The notes under the pieces: generated by a model
Database searches by the model: none
The model's input: the letters and a program-made list of their open reading frames with translations, nothing else
What the model was told of the DNA's origin: nothing
Translations under genes and position numbers: made by a program
Source: Solea solea
Lineage: Eukaryota; Chordata; Actinopteri; Pleuronectiformes; Soleidae
Length of the DNA: 64,000 bases
Assembly: GCF_958295425.1 (NCBI RefSeq)
Contig: NC_081141.1
Coordinates: 22,184,884-22,248,883 of the forward strand
Direction of reading: 5' to 3'
In this document: positions 36,439-49,100 of the stretch, in pieces
Layout of the letters: each line of letters starts with the position of its first letter
Numbering within the stretch: the first letter of the stretch is position 1

Positions 36439-38542
36439 ATATATATATATATATATTCTTGTTTGTCTCTAAAGTGCAGGTCACCTGCCGATCGATAAAG
36501 CCTTAGACCTGATTGGTTATGTGCAAAAGGAGACACACACAGTCCCTCTCCTCCAAGGACTGGGATATCTGGAGACCTTTTACTGGATGATTGAGCACAG
36601 GAATGAGCAGGAGTTGACACAAGTCCTGGTGGTGAGAAGACACAGACACAGTGTGATATTTAAGTCTGTGTCAGCACGAAACTGAGGTCTGTGTGCTTCG
36701 GTGCAGATGTACATCCTGCGATTTTCCCGCGCCATCATCGACCAGCAGACGTGGAGCGACGACGGCTCTGTGTCAGAGCGGCGGCTGAGGTCGCAGGTCC
36801 TCTCTCTGGCTTGTCATCTGGACGACCCTCCCTGTCTCCAAAGGGCCCGTCAGAGCTTCAAGGACTGGCTCGAGTCCAACGGAACTCTCAAGTATTTACA
36901 TTTCAAACACATTGTTATCAGCCAACATCCACTGGTTTAACTCACATAAACAACAGCTCTCTGATCTCTGACATGTTTGTGCTTTGTGCTTGTGTTTGCT
37001 GTAGTTTACCCACGGATGTTGCAGAGACCGTGTATGCAGTAGGAGCTCAGGAAGACCATGGCTGGGCTTCACTCCTGCACACATACAAAACCTCGCTCTC
37101 TGAAGCACAGAAAAACAAAATCCTTTTCGCCTTGACCTGCAGCAGAGACATCAGCAAGCTACAATTGTAAGTATTCCCTCTGCTACCTTTTTCCACAAAG
37201 ATAATGTTGCCACCCTGTGGCTCTCTTGGGGTACTGCTGCCAACACTGTACCATTTTTATTATTGGTCAATATAACAGAAATGAAAAAGCAACTTCAGGA
37301 AGACAGTAATAGATACATATACTATGTCATAAATGTATTATTTTATCTTTTAAGTCAGGAGCTTGTATGTGTGCATGTGTTTTTGTTGCAGACTGCTGGA
37401 GCTAGGTCTGGAGGGGAAGGTGATTCGAACGCAGGATCTGTCTCATGTCATCCTCATGGTGTCCAGAAACCCACGGGGACAACACTTGGCCTGGAACTTT
37501 GTCAAAAACAACTGGGACACACTGGTTAAAAAGTTAGTAGAATAAATATGTACATAATACATTACCTGATATACAAACCAAGTCTTAAACACAGTTTGAT
37601 ACAAATGCTGTGTGCAAGTTGACCTCTTTGTGGGTTTTGTGCATTCTAATACAGAGTTCCCACAGGTCAGTGAAATCGTAGACTAGTAGACTAGGCCTAA
37701 GCAGAATAAATAACTACTAGCGGTGTTGTGGACACGGTCCACTGTCTCTCTCCGCCGTTGACGTGAGATTCTGTGCAGAACAATGAGCGAGTAAAGTTGA
37801 GCAAGACAGAGCAAAATATGTGATGCCTGAAAAATAAAAATTCCAAGATTTCTGTCTCACCAAAGAAAATTACAAAGACTGACTTTAACCAAGATCCCAA
37901 GGACAATCACTTGTCCAGGTGAAGTTGTGTCAGCACATTCTGTCCTTGAATTTTAGGGAATTGGTCCTGGAAAGTCCTTGAATTTCATGTCAACTAAGGT
38001 GTGAGAACCCTGTTATAACAACTGGAACAGTTTTTTCCCTATTCATGTGAGTCAAGTATCATTAGTGTGTGTTTGCTCATGCTTGTCCTCACTGTTGTGT
38101 CTTTCTGACCTGCAGGCTCCAGTTGGCCTCATCTTGTATTAGACACATCCTCATCGGCACAACCAGACAGTTTTCCTCTGCGGAGGAGCTCACTGATGTG
38201 AGTATACTCCTCAATCTTCAATTTGTCTTTATTCTACAAAGAAATGTCTAATGATATCTAAGGCTTGATCATAATTGTTTCCATTTCTTAAAAATATTTG
38301 GAGATTGAACCAGGAAAAATACATCTGAGAAACCAAAGGTCACTTTTCTTGTGTACATTTGTGTAAATGTGTGTTTGTGTGTGTTTGACCCGCAGGTACA
38401 GCTTTTCTTTGAATCCATCGAAGAACAGGCGTCTCAGCTGAGAGTGACTCAGCTCGTCCTCGACATTGTGCAGAAAAACGTTCGCTGGATGCAGAGGAAC
38501 CTGGAGACTCTGAGGAACTGGCTAAATGAGCAAGTGAAGTGA
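31285..38542 (+). CDS. erap2: Endoplasmic reticulum aminopeptidase 2 (M1 zinc aminopeptidase)
   Basis: Twenty coding exons: 31285-31433, 31543-31729, 31797-31966, 32057-32195, 33206-33340, 33419-33539, 33615-33769, 34338-34451, 34551-34682, 34898-35029, 35431-35499, 35598-35773, 35963-36042, 36147-36330, 36475-36631, 36707-36891, 37005-37166, 37392-37532, 38116-38197, 38396-38542. All boundaries are GT-AG and frames close to 938 residues (human ERAP1 941). The enzyme trims N-termini of peptides in the ER lumen for MHC class I. A signal peptide ([14 protein letters not shown]) is followed by FPWSRFRLP. The substrate motif GAMEN is at 311-315, the zinc site HELAH at 347-351 with Glu370, and the catalytic Tyr at 432 (SYEKGA). 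Wording such as [20 protein letters not shown] and ELGLEGKVI is nearer to ERAP2 than ERAP1 from memory. Exon 11 encodes the ERAP-specific two-cysteine loop missing in lnpep. No defects seen. Confidence 0.94.
32240..33140 (+). repeat. Repeat block in erap2 intron 4 with CCAT-based minisatellite
   Basis: 32436-32900 is an array of CATCCATCCATC words separated by TTCTACCACTTTATCCTCCA or CTACTACCACTTTATCC, about 14 imperfect units of 30-45 bp. It is derived from the same tail as the family D repeat. The flanks include family E sequence: CCAGCTGTCAATCACACTGG and CATATGTGCTG, also found near 20000-20050. Long open frames through the array (up to 238 codons) are repeat artefacts inside an intron. 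Confidence 0.8.
36361..36457. repeat. (AT)n microsatellite in erap2 intron 14
   Basis: Two long AT/TA runs split by GTGCGT and GTGTGTGTG, occupying most of the 144-bp intron between exons 14 and 15. Confidence 0.95.
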
Positions 38543-38731
38543 ATGAAGTTCTGCAGGAGCGTTGGTGGTGGCAGTTAACAACAAAGGAAGGGGAATTTTG
38601 AAATCACTGGACTGCTGGTAGTTTTGTATGTTAAAAGTATTTTGTAAACTTTGACAAGATGTGTGTTTGAATACAATTACAGCAAAATTACTGATGTTGA
38701 ACTGAACTGATAGAACATTTGAATATTTGTC

Positions 38732-38768
<37 letters not shown>

Positions 38769-39670
38769 CGAGAGAGAGCAGTACACAAACTTTGTGAATG
38801 GATTCTTCAGTAAAATGGTTCACTTTACCACATTTGTGTGTAACTTGTGTTATTGTGCGTAAGTATAACCTTTTCGTTTGTGTGTGTGTATGTGTGTTTG
38901 GTATTTCTTGTGTTATCTATGTTGGGGTTAAGATATGGTTTTAAGGCTATAGAATTGTTTTTTTTACACTATTTTATAGCCGACATAAGCTTAATATAAC
39001 TTAAGTATTAACTCAAATCAACATTATGTTTTTTAATAATTAACTGTTCCATTTACTAATTTAATTATTTATAAATCAGTTTCTTCATAGTGTATAATTT
39101 AAATTTCAGGACACATTGTCAATACAGTCACTTAGAATAAGCTGTAAAATGTAGGGGTCATGTTTTAATATTTATTTATTATTGCAATCATTTATTGGGT
39201 CATGGAGACATTCTTTTCAAGATTTAAACCCGCGATTTATTTAGTAACATATGCATAAAATGAAGTTATGATCCATTTATCTTGGAAATGGCTGGATTGC
39301 CTTTAAAAAATATTAGTTGCGAAAAGTTGTTTGTTTAAAAAAAAAATGCTTTAATATACTCAGATTTGCTCTTGTGACGATGTTTATTATGAATTGAGTC
39401 ACGACAACTTGTTATCTTTGAAAAGTGGGTTCCTTCAAAATAAAAGTGTTAGTTTTGAGATGGAACGACATATAGTTCACAATAAAAGACATTTATTGTA
39501 GAAATAATACATAATAATAATAGAAAAAACATACAGAAATGATTTGATTTTAAGTGGTGGACCGAATAAGATTGACTGGGGGCCCGGAAATGGCCCACGG
39601 GCTGCGAGTTTGAGACCCCTGACTTTTAAAGGCAACACAAAAAAAAGGTGTGTGTTGAGTACAGCACTCT
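38543..39670 (+). other. erap2 3'UTR and erap2-lnpep spacer
   Basis: Follows the erap2 stop codon. A (GT)n lies at 38733-38762. AATAAA occurs at 39439-39444 and 39481-39486 and could terminate erap2. The stretch 39540-39630 ends GGGCTGCGAGTTTGAGACCCCTG, a hAT-like repeat end also seen near 26700-26757. No gene. Confidence 0.5.
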
Positions 39671-40146
39671 GGCCCCGCCCCTCCTCAGTATATCACCCAA
39701 TCCGGCGCGAGCGTCGTAATATGATGGGAGGTTGTCAACAACTGCTCGCTTTGGAAACAAAGTGACATTCACTCAGTCGCTCGCTCTGTCTTCTTGATGT
39801 TCGTGTCAGAATGACAGTTGTTTACATGTTTCCGTGCTAAGGCAGACATTTTAAACAAACACCTTCCGTGATTTGTGTGACTTTCAGTCAACAGTTATGG
39901 ACGACAAAGTTGTGCGGAGCAGCTAGCGTTCGCTGAATGAATGTCAGCGTGATTTGTTGGAAGTTGGTTGTCTCACCGCTAGCTCGCCTGCCGTTGTGTC
40001 CACAGAGACCGTGATTAAAAAGCAGCCACATAACATCTGCGGAGCTGCCGTGAACGTGCGCTTGTCCTTTTGTTTTCGGACGCGAAGAAGCTCTGTGAGA
40101 TATTTACACATATACATATATATATTATTATTTTATTTGTTTTACC
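39671..40146 (+). promoter_or_regulatory. Probable lnpep promoter and 5'UTR
   Basis: A GC box (GGCCCCGCCCCTCC, 39671-39684) and a CCAAT word (39697-39701) are followed by a CpG-containing stretch with no TATA box. The lnpep ATG lies at 40147 in good context (ACCATGG). This is typical of a TATA-less housekeeping promoter. Spacing to erap2 is only about 1.1 kb. Confidence 0.55.
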
Positions 40147-43100
40147 ATGGATCCATTTGACAACAACAGCACAGGTAAGCAAAGCCTATAAGAATCCTCT
40201 CAGTGTGGGTAAGCTAACAAGCAGCAGGCCAGCTAATAACTGACGTTAGCTGCCTTCAAGCTCCCACAGAGTGACATTTACCGGAGGACATGTCCACGGA
40301 CATGTGGCCTAGATTGACTTTAGACAAACCAAACGAAAGCTACGTCTGTGTTTTCAGAGTCATGTGTGTCTTTATTGTTGTCCCTTTACAGTTGAGGAAG
40401 TGTCGGAAGCTAACTTAATCGCATTATCAGTCTGTTTACAGTGGCATGATAATGTTTTATTGTACATGAGACTGCTGCGTCTTTACTGTCAAAATCTAAA
40501 TTAGAACGCTCCATAACGTAAAGGTTTTATGCCCCTTAAAGTTGAGCAAAACGTCTAATAAGGCTCATGCCCAGATATGAACATTAGCAAGAATGAAATA
40601 AACAACCTTGTAATTGTTTTCCTCTCCTCGTTGTCAATATAAATCAACATATTCTTCTTATTTTGTGTTTGTACGGTACCCTTTCTTATTCCTTATCCTA
40701 ATATTTACGATTATAATGTAAGCCATAACATTTTACATGTAAACACAGCATCTATCATTACAAGAAAGAATATACACACTTTGGGAGGCATTTTAGATGT
40801 GCTTTATATATGTTATTTAAACTGCACAATGCTTTCTCACTGTTCTAACAGTGGCTGTCTTGTCTTTGTTGTAACACAGCAGCACTGTTGTTTTTGTGGT
40901 AATAACAATGTTTTGTCTTTGGTGCGGAGCTGCAGATAACTCGTGCTCGGCCCTGGCTTCCAGCTGCCATGGCTCCTTTATAACCCATGTTATGGTCCCA
41001 GGGCGTCAGGGGTTTTATTAAAACAAACACATGCGCCAGTGAACACACACGAACAGGAACCAGTTGTCTTGAACGAATAAAGCATAGACCAAATCACAGT
41101 AATCTCACTTCCCTTTTTTTGTAACTTGGTGATTTTTTTTTATTGTTGCTGAAGAAACAATCATCCATTTTTACTTTCACTTTTTAGCCCATATGCTTTT
41201 CATTATCACAAACTTACAGAGAACTGTGGAATAATTTTTACTAGGCATGAATCAGTGGTCAAAAACTCCGACCGATATGTAAGTGACTTTCAGGAAGAGC
41301 ACAGGCAGCACAGACAATATCCTACTTCCTGCTGTGTTTACATACAAACTAGACAAAATGCACTGAAGTTGTTTGTTATTCCCATTCGCTTAATTGTAGT
41401 CTAGATCATAACCATTACATGAAGCAGCTCTGTCATGCAATTTAACTAACAACATAACATCATAACAACATCGTAGAGCAGTAAGAAATAGGTGCGTCTT
41501 ATATTTATAATGTTATCTGCTCTGGACATTACACATAACCTACTACTTAACCACTAGCCTATTTTTAAACATTCATACCACAGTAATGAAGTCCAGACAT
41601 GAGACAATGATAGCCTATATAGTCATATCAGCCACTCGCCTTCCTTTTAGGGAGTTGTAGCTCACGTTTTTGTTGTCATTTGGAATTCTGAGAACAATGT
41701 GCTTTCACTTTCTGTTACTTACCAATTCCCAGTCCATCTCCATCACCAAGTAAGACTGAAAATGCTTTGTCTTTACCTTGTAGAAAATGCAAATGGAATG
41801 TGGTGCAAAATGGGAGACATGCACTGCATAGCATTTCCCTACTTAAGATATTATTAAATCAGGAAGTGGAGCATGCCTCTTATTGTTTCACAAATTATGG
41901 AGGAGAGAATCTGGCAGCCGGCAAAATCACGTAGATTGTAGAGGGAGCTCCTCCTATAATGCTGAAGATGCACATTATTTTGTGGAAATGTAGACTTTAA
42001 AATGCAGAGGCACAGAACATGTTTGGATGATTAACATTCATTACATTTTTATATTTGCTTTTTTGACAGGTTTTGAAGCCAATTTCAAAGTTGTTGGGGT
42101 TTTTTTTGCACTGTTATAAAACGAGTGTACTCTGCAAGATACTGAATGATTCATCATGTCCAAACAAACTTAGTTTATAATACTTCTTGTGTCTGTTTTA
42201 CCAGTTATGTAGGTCAAAGTATCAGGAAATATCGCAGGAGATTTTTCTTACAGGAAACTAACCCAGACACCACCCCCCCCTTCCCATCAAAGTAGTTTAC
42301 GAGTTTTATGTTGAGAGCACGTTCAGTGATATTGATAAGTCCTTGTTTTACTGTTACATAGTATCTATTTCGTTGTTTTTAGAAAGCACATATACATTCA
42401 TACTGTAAGTGTGTGTCAGTGTAGCTAAGAATCTGCTCTTTCTCACACCTTTCAGTTCCTCTTTCTAAAAGTGATTTCTCTGATTTCTCCTTTCTCAGAC
42501 CGAGCAAACCTGCCGAGAAACATGATTGAGAACAGCATGTTTGAAGAAGAGCCTGATGTCATGGATTTGGCCAAAGACTCTGCAGCATTTCCGGTACACT
42601 CAGTTCCTCTAATACTGTGTATGTTATGCACATGCAAACCCCTTCAAGGGGCTAGTCTAATAATTTGCATATCTCCCATTTCATATTTGCTCCACTCTGC
42701 ACATTTCTCACGGGCACTTTTATTTGTAAATCTTACATATTCATGATTGGCTAAGAATCCGATCATTTGAGGATGGCTTACGCCGTGATACTCTGCTCAT
42801 TTGCAGCTCGGCCCGTTTGCTTATCTAAAATTATTTTATGGGATCTTTCATATCTATAATAAACACAGAGTAAATTACTTTGAGCTAAAAGGAAAGCGAC
42901 TTTATTTCAGTGTAATGAAGGCGCTGGATCCTCACGACGTTCATAATATCAACAGTATCCCTTTCTGGTTCAGCAGTGACCCATTTTCCCCCACAGAAGC
43001 CATTTAAATTTGATCTTATCTTTACAATGCACTTGCCCTTGTGTCAATATCTGTTACTTAAGGGCTTACTGTATCAGTCACCCAACAAAACCTCATATTT

Positions 43101-46100
43101 CATTTCCCTTTGTGTTCTGTTTGGCTAAGATTATTATTTTTGCATGTACTGGATGAAATTACAATAAAAAAAACATTAACCTGTCATCTGTGGCCTGCTG
43201 TTTCAAGACATTTCTGTCTTGATCATTTTCATTTATGATATGATATACCCCTGTGCTAATTAATGTACCTGGCTGGAAATTAAATCCACTTTAAAGGTAT
43301 TACATGTAAAATTTCTTTAACTCCATAGAAATTCATATTAATATTGAAGTTACTGGGCTGTTTCATTCATTTTGGTAGTTTTTTTTTTTTTTTTTTTAAA
43401 TGTGGTACTCCTGCTACGTTTTGCACGGGGTTTGCCTCTGAAAATCACCAAAATAACAACATTTTAACAGCTCTAAATGCTGCTCTGTACTCAATATAAT
43501 ACCAGCACTTAAGTGTGAAGGTACACCTCCATTAGTCCTGCAAGTATTTTACAAAAGAAGCTTTTATCTCAATAAATGATTGGAAACGGAACAGAGACAC
43601 TTGCTTTTACTCGGCTGTAAAAAAGGAGGATTATTCCCTCAATCAGGAAGTGAGCTGAAGCTCGTGATCACACTCTGCTCCCCAATGTCATCAAACTAGG
43701 CCATATGTTATTATTTAGATCGAGAGAGAGATGAAGTGGCAGAAATGACGTACTGTGCATTTAACTTGAGAAGTAAGGCGTGTGCTTTTGTGTGCTTTCT
43801 GCAGACATTTCCCACCCTTGACCCAGACGAGGTGGTGTTTGAGCCCAGTAGTTCACGGCTGCTCGTGCGAGGCCTGGGAGAGCACGACATTGACGAGGAC
43901 GAGGAGGACTGTGAGTCTTCGGCCCGTCTGCTCGGCATGTCCTTCATGAACCGCAGCTCGGCTCATAGGTCCGGCTCTTCCCCGTACACCAGACAGTCTC
44001 CACCCAGGTAATGGCCTGAGAAAGGTCATCTTGAGAGCTGTGTAGTATGTTGGTATACGAAACATTTGTCTCAGTCGCTACACTGCTGTTTCACAGCATT
44101 ACTCAAAGGCTTATGCAAAGGTAGTTATGAAATCTGATTTATTATGTGAGTCTATTATACTTTACCTTAGTTTCTAAAAGTTCTATTTTAGTATTTTTAA
44201 AGTACTTTTTCATGACCATAGCTTTTACATAGCATTATCATTATTATTAAAGTAACCTGTGGAGGTGTTGGTGTACATCCTGTTTCTAGATCAGCAGAGA
44301 AACATTTCTCATCTTCACCTTTCGACATCCTGCCCGAAATCTTGTGGTTACAGTTGCTAAGTAAAACGGAAATTGTGTGGGATTACAAATGTAGTGCTTT
44401 TGAGACTCTATCTTCATTGTGTACTGATCAAATAAAAGGAATGTCTAATGCATCATGAATTGGCCTAAAAAATGAAGCGCTACTTAATATACAACAGTCC
44501 ATTTAATCTCTTGAGCAGTTTAAGTGCATGAAGATTGTAGCTGGGTAAGATTCAGTTTACTACATCACCATCAATTAAATGTAGTAATTAAATGCCAAAG
44601 TATTTCGTCTTCTACACAGAAACAAAGAAACCTTTGCTGGTCTTTATTTGACTGAACATTCTGAAGTATGGTTAGTTTTTTTTCACAGTGTGGCTGCCTC
44701 ACTAACATCAATTCTAACCGCATGTGTGGCTTATAGACAGCCTGTTACTGTCTGTTATCTGTTGAGTTTTATGATGCAGATATGAAAAAACAAACATGCA
44801 GGTTTACATACTGTATGTGGGACAATGAGTAACAGAGGACCAATTTTGCACTGCTGATCTTTGTATGTACCTTTTTTTTTTTTTTTTTTTAAGGTCATGT
44901 TCACGTCCCTCTGCCCGGACAATGGTTGTATGTGTGTTATTACTGGTGATAGTGGCATCTATGACTATGGTACTATACTTTTTACCTGGATGCACCTTTA
45001 CTAAGGTAAGAAAAATATTCAGTTATTTTTTTCCCAATTGTAGTAACCTATGTTTCTTTGCATTAAGCAAATATCTTAAGTTGAAAAAGTCAAACAGTTT
45101 CTCTTGCTCAATCTCAAAACAATTTCCTTGGCTCAAACCAACCCTCTGTCCTCCTGCAGGCAGGCTGTCCTAAGACAAACAACACCGCGCCTCTCGAGCC
45201 CGTCTACCCCATCTCCACAAATGGCAAACCTTTTCCATGGGCCCAGTTCCGGCTGCCTTTCAGTATACATCCCGTTAGCTATGACATCACCCTGAACCCG
45301 GACCTGGACAACATGACCTTCACTGGGTGCACCGTCATCACTATGTCTGTCCATCACAACACTTCGCTCATTGTCTTTCATGGTGCCAACCTCAACATTA
45401 CTAAAGCTTCCTTCAAGGTGCGCGTGGAAGGTGTTTGTGTGCAGATGATACTTTACAATGACAAACTTAAAGCGGAACCATGCAGGATTTACCCTAATAT
45501 AACCGCTTTGGAGTCATTGTAACGGTTAAACAGCTTGATGTAGGGAGAATGGTCTACTGTCTTTCAGCCGGAAACCTGGGGAAAGTCTGGGGTCATGCGG
45601 CATTACACACACACACACACGCCTCCCAGCTGTAAGATCAAGGCAGCGATAGCCTTATTTTGGACATTCATTAAGGCCGAGCCGGGGGAAAAAGAAGTAG
45701 GGAAAACTGTTGTCTGAGAAAGGGATGAATAGGAAATGGCTGTCTGACAGAGCGTGGGGCCACACACGAGTAAACATCAACCAGTTTGCACCAAAGTCAT
45801 GCCGAAGAGGTCCGGAACCTCTTCTGTGATTATTTTAAACTACAAAAATGATTTATCAAAAACTCTCGTCCGAATAACAAGAACTAAAAAACACAGAAGC
45901 ATGCAAAGGGGATGCCGACCTGGCGTTTTTGCTATTGCACTTGTAAGTCTCTCTGTTTTCTATGTATTTATGTGTGTTTGCACATGGCTCCATGTCTCCT
46001 GTTTGGCAGCTCTGTTGCAAACAAATGCACATGGCCAGAAGGGGGGAGTGTCAGCAGGGAGTTTTTACTACAGTGAGGATAACAGTAGACACAAGGGGGA

Positions 46101-49100
46101 GCTCCATAGAGAAAAGGAGACTTGCAAAGTTCTGCTTTAAGAGTGACTTGAATGTCATTCCTGAATAATTGACATCTATACTATGATTTTTTTTTTTTGT
46201 GCCTGAAGAAAAGAAATGTTTCAAAGCTTTTTGCTTTGGTCATCTTTTTCAGTAGTTGTCAACTGTTCGATCCTCTCTTCCAGGTGGGTGATGGGGAGGC
46301 ACATGATGTGACTCTGCTGGAATACAAACCCAGGCAGCAGTTAGCCTTTAAATCAGCTGCAGAGCTGAAGCCGGGCCAGCTCTGCGTTCTGACCCTGGAC
46401 TACTCTGCCAGCCTCTCACACACTTACGATGGTTTCTACAACAGCTCGTACACGGATAAAGATGGAAACAAAAGGTACGCTTGACTAAACATCTCTGCTG
46501 TGAGTATTTTCACCACTGACTCAAAGCAGTTGCTGTAAGATCTTTTAGCACAATCGTCCTCATGTACCTGTTGTCACTAGGGTCCTGGCTGCAACCCAGT
46601 TTGAACCTCTGTCAGCCAGGAAGGCCTTCCCTTGCTTCGACGAGCCTGCTTTCAAAGCCACCTTTCTGATTAAAATCAACAGGAAAGCAAACTACATGAC
46701 TCTTTCTAACATGCCCAAGGTACTGTAATAATACTGAATCAAAGAAATGAAATGTATGTGCTCAGTGTCCCTATCTCAGGACAGATATTTAAAATGCTTA
46801 ATGTGCAGTAGAACAGCATTTGCAGTCTCCCTCTCTCTCTGTATAACGTCTCTCTTTGTCCTGAAGAAGCTGTGAGTCGTTCCTGTGACCGCTGTCATTT
46901 TAAAAGCTTAGATTGAGAAGGATTTTAAGAAGAATGAGCACAGTTGAGTGAAAGATGCATGCGTTTCATTTCAGGCCAAATCCACGCCACTTTCAGGAGG
47001 CCTCGTGCAAGACGAGTTTGAAAAGACCTCTGTCAACATGAGCACCTACCTGGTGGCGTTCATTGTTGCTAATTTCTCCCCGGTCAGCAAAAATGTCTCA
47101 AAAACTCAAGTAAGTCTGACACAGACGTAACTCTGTGATGATCTGATGATGATGATAATATAATATAGGTTTTATATTTAGTATTCAGCGATTGTTTGAC
47201 GCCTGCTTTGCTTCAGGTGTCGGTGTATTCAGTGCCGGAGAAGGAACAGCACACAGAATACGCTCTGGAGACGGCCTCCAAACTGCTGGAGTTCTACAAT
47301 AATTTCTTTGAAATAGACTACCCCCTCAAAAAACTAGGTGAGTACAGTAGTACTAGGTGTCATATCTTAGCGAGGACACCTCATAGAAAATAATGCATTC
47401 CCTTGCCCCTTACTCGAACCTCAACCATCACAACCAGGTGCCTAAACTAAATCTTATTCTAACCTTAAGCCTAGGAACCAGGTCTTAACCCTGAAAAAGC
47501 GCTTTAAAGTTGTGGGTCCCAGACAAAATGTCCTCACAAAGATATAAATACAAGTACACAAACACACAGAGTTAATACAATATGTACTATATGCACATGC
47601 TTGTTTTGGCCCCTCTAGGGTTGTGAACTGTTCACATTAGAATCAATAAGGTAAAGTTCCTTGAGATTTAAGTCATGAACAAAGTTCAAACACCTCAATT
47701 TGACCCACCTGAATAAACAAGTGTGCACTGAACTGAGATGTCAAATATTTCTCCATTACACTAAGTTTTTTTTTCATAGATTTAATGCTTTAAAGTTTAG
47801 GTCTCTTTTATTCAATTGATATTTTTTTATAATAGTTGGTTTTAAGAAGTTGCTGACTGATGAAGTTCTTTCTCTCAAAGTGTCTCTTGTAACAGACGGT
47901 AAAAAAATGTAAATGTGTTACATTCTATGACGCCATGAAATGTGTTTTTTGTGTGTTCTGTCACGTTAGCCGGTCTTCTTATTTGTCTATATCTATGCAT
48001 ATTAATGCTCGTTTGCACTACACGAATCTGTACAGACACAAAAACAGAAACCATGTTAGGAGACAAAGCAGCTCACAATTCTCTGTGACACATGAAGCTT
48101 CTCTCTTTCTGTCTCATTAGGAGTTTTGCTCATTCTCTTTGCTCAGATGCACATGTGGTTTGTACAAATGTACAAACCACATGTTGGGGACCTTTGTTTT
48201 TTTTTTTACTCACCCAATATGCTCCGTTTCCCTTTCGCCAGATTTGGTAGCCATCCCAGACTTCCTGGCAGGTGCCATGGAGAACTGGGGGCTCATCACT
48301 TTCCGAGAGACCACCCTGCTGGTGGGCAAACAGTCGTCGCCCCTGGAGAAACAAGTGGTTGCGTCCGTCATAGCGCACGAGCTTGCCCATCAGGTAGCTT
48401 TTGTCCTCCTTTTGTGTTTGTGAAAGGAGCAGTGAGTGTGGTTTTAGCGCTAGCTCATGATCTTGTATCTCTCACCTGTTGTGTTTCAGTGGTTTGGAAA
48501 CCTGGTAACGATGAGATGGTGGAACGACCTGTGGCTCAATGAAGGCTTTGCCACATACATGCAGTACACGTCCCTGCAGACAGTGTATCCCCAGCTGGAC
48601 ATTGTACGCCGTAGCATCCGTCTCATGCATTACTTGTCGCGTACTTTGGAGCAGATTAAAACGTCCTCTCCGCTGTGTACATGCGCAGTTCATTTCTTTT
48701 GTTTGTTTGCAGGGTAACTTGTTCCTGGCAGTGCGTTTCAGAGCGTTGGACAAAGACGCACTTAACTCATCCCATGCTGTGTCAACAGAGGTGAACGCAG
48801 CAGAGCAGGTGGAAGAAATGTTTGACTCCGTCTCATATGAAAAGGTGAGGGGGGGGTGACACCGGAGGAATTGTTGTTTTAATCACCTTATCAAACTTCC
48901 ATGTCCTCTGGGCGTCACACTGAGCTTCAGGTGTGACCACAGACTCTTCAGGCCTCTCTCTCCCTGTCTTTAGGGTGCGTCTATACTTTTGATGCTGAAT
49001 GCTTCGCTGCCAGGGGATCAACAGTTTAAAAAGGGTATCATTCAATACCTAAACCAGTTCCGTGGTTTAAACACAGACACCAATGACCTCTGGAACAGCC

